A stretch of DNA of 5,771 bases from positions 1 through 5,771 of the forward strand of contig DAHXNM010000152.1 in assembly GCA_027365375.1 (NCBI GenBank). Reading direction: 5' to 3'. The notes beneath the pieces were generated by a model. It saw nothing but the letters and a program-made list of their open reading frames with translations. It was not told the origin of the DNA and did not search any database. Made by a program: the position numbers and the translations under genes. Shown in pieces: positions 5,549 through 5,771 of the stretch (positions are counted from its first letter, which is position 1; every line of letters begins with the position of its first letter). The stretch is from Ferrimicrobium sp. GTDB taxonomy: Bacteria > Actinomycetota > Acidimicrobiia > Acidimicrobiales > Acidimicrobiaceae.

Positions 5549-5771
5549 CTACAAACGCGGGGCAATTGTCTTGATACGCTTCAGGGGGTCCTTTACCCCA
5601 AGAAGAGAATAGATCTTGCGCTGTGTTGGTTCTGGGACAGAGGAGACCCGTATGTGATTGACGATCCCCTCGTCATTGGTCAACACCATGGTGGTCCTAG
5701 CGTGGGTAGAGACCTGTTCTTTAATCGTCGACCAACTCCTGGTGTCATCGTTAGATCGTAAGGTGAGCTCA
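5549..5771 (-). CDS. Probable IS1634/IS4-type transposase, C-terminal fragment (N-terminus beyond right edge)
   Basis: An open minus-strand frame enters at the right edge and runs 74 codons to a TAG stop at 5551-5549. The visible part, read by hand, includes SWSTIKEQVSTHARTT, then NHIRVSSVPEPTQRKIYSLL, ending KRIKTIAPRL. The order STH-R-TT, a DG- or EG-type turn, HIR, PEP..R.IY..LG matches my recollection of the C-terminal tail of IS1634-type DDE transposases, which lies beyond the catalytic core. The DDE residues themselves would lie outside the window, so activity cannot be judged. Whether the full element is intact or decayed is unknown. The family assignment rests on tail similarity only and could be another IS4-superfamily group. 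Confidence 0.6.
   Translation of the reverse strand, partial: ELTLRSNDDTRSWSTIKEQVSTHARTTMVLTNDEGIVNHIRVSSVPEPTQRKIYSLLGVKDPLKRIKTIAPRL

Noticed and set aside
5522..5560. G-rich runs that might form a G-quadruplex
   Set aside because: Only two runs are close together; the others are separated by loops of more than ten bases, so a stable quadruplex is unlikely.

Overview
This window reads as a compact stretch of bacterial chromosome, most likely from an actinobacterium. Three things suggest this: a cmk-plsC pair, an htpX-pspAB pair (PspAB-type proteins are known mainly from actinobacteria and archaea), and a moderate, by-eye mid-50s G+C. The moderate G+C and relaxed codon use would suit the Acidimicrobiia (Ferrimicrobium/Acidimicrobium-like), but this is inference and the lineage is not proven.

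Layout, left to right. (1) Minus strand, 966 to 1: cmk (cytidylate kinase), whose TGA stop shares one base with the ATG of a plsC-type acyltransferase that runs off the left edge. (2) Plus strand, 1122 to 2658: an M48 membrane metalloprotease (HtpX) with an unusual Gly/Arg-rich loop, followed after one base by PspAB; together they form an envelope-stress pair, with no PspA in view. (3) Minus strand, 3494 to 2742: a short-chain dehydrogenase in which three of the four catalytic-tetrad positions appear to be replaced. (4) Plus strand, 3766 to 5247: a tight three-gene operon of class II aldolase, cysteine-free carboxymuconolactone decarboxylase-like protein and MarR-type regulator. Intergenic spacing is -1 and +1 bases. 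A perfect 9-2-9 palindrome lies just upstream and is the best candidate operator for the regulator. (5) About 300 bases without a convincing gene. (6) Minus strand at the right edge: the C-terminal part of a probable IS1634/IS4-type transposase.

The cmk-plsC and htpX-pspAB blocks are housekeeping and envelope functions. The aldolase-CMD-MarR cassette looks like a small self-regulated catabolic or detoxification unit of unknown substrate. The divergent SDR may share its regulatory region. The transposase fragment suggests that the right side borders a mobile element. The least explained items are this cassette with its palindrome, a perfect 12-base inverted repeat inside the marR wing codons, and the degenerate SDR active site. 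I saw no RNA gene, CRISPR array or clearly novel defence-type system.
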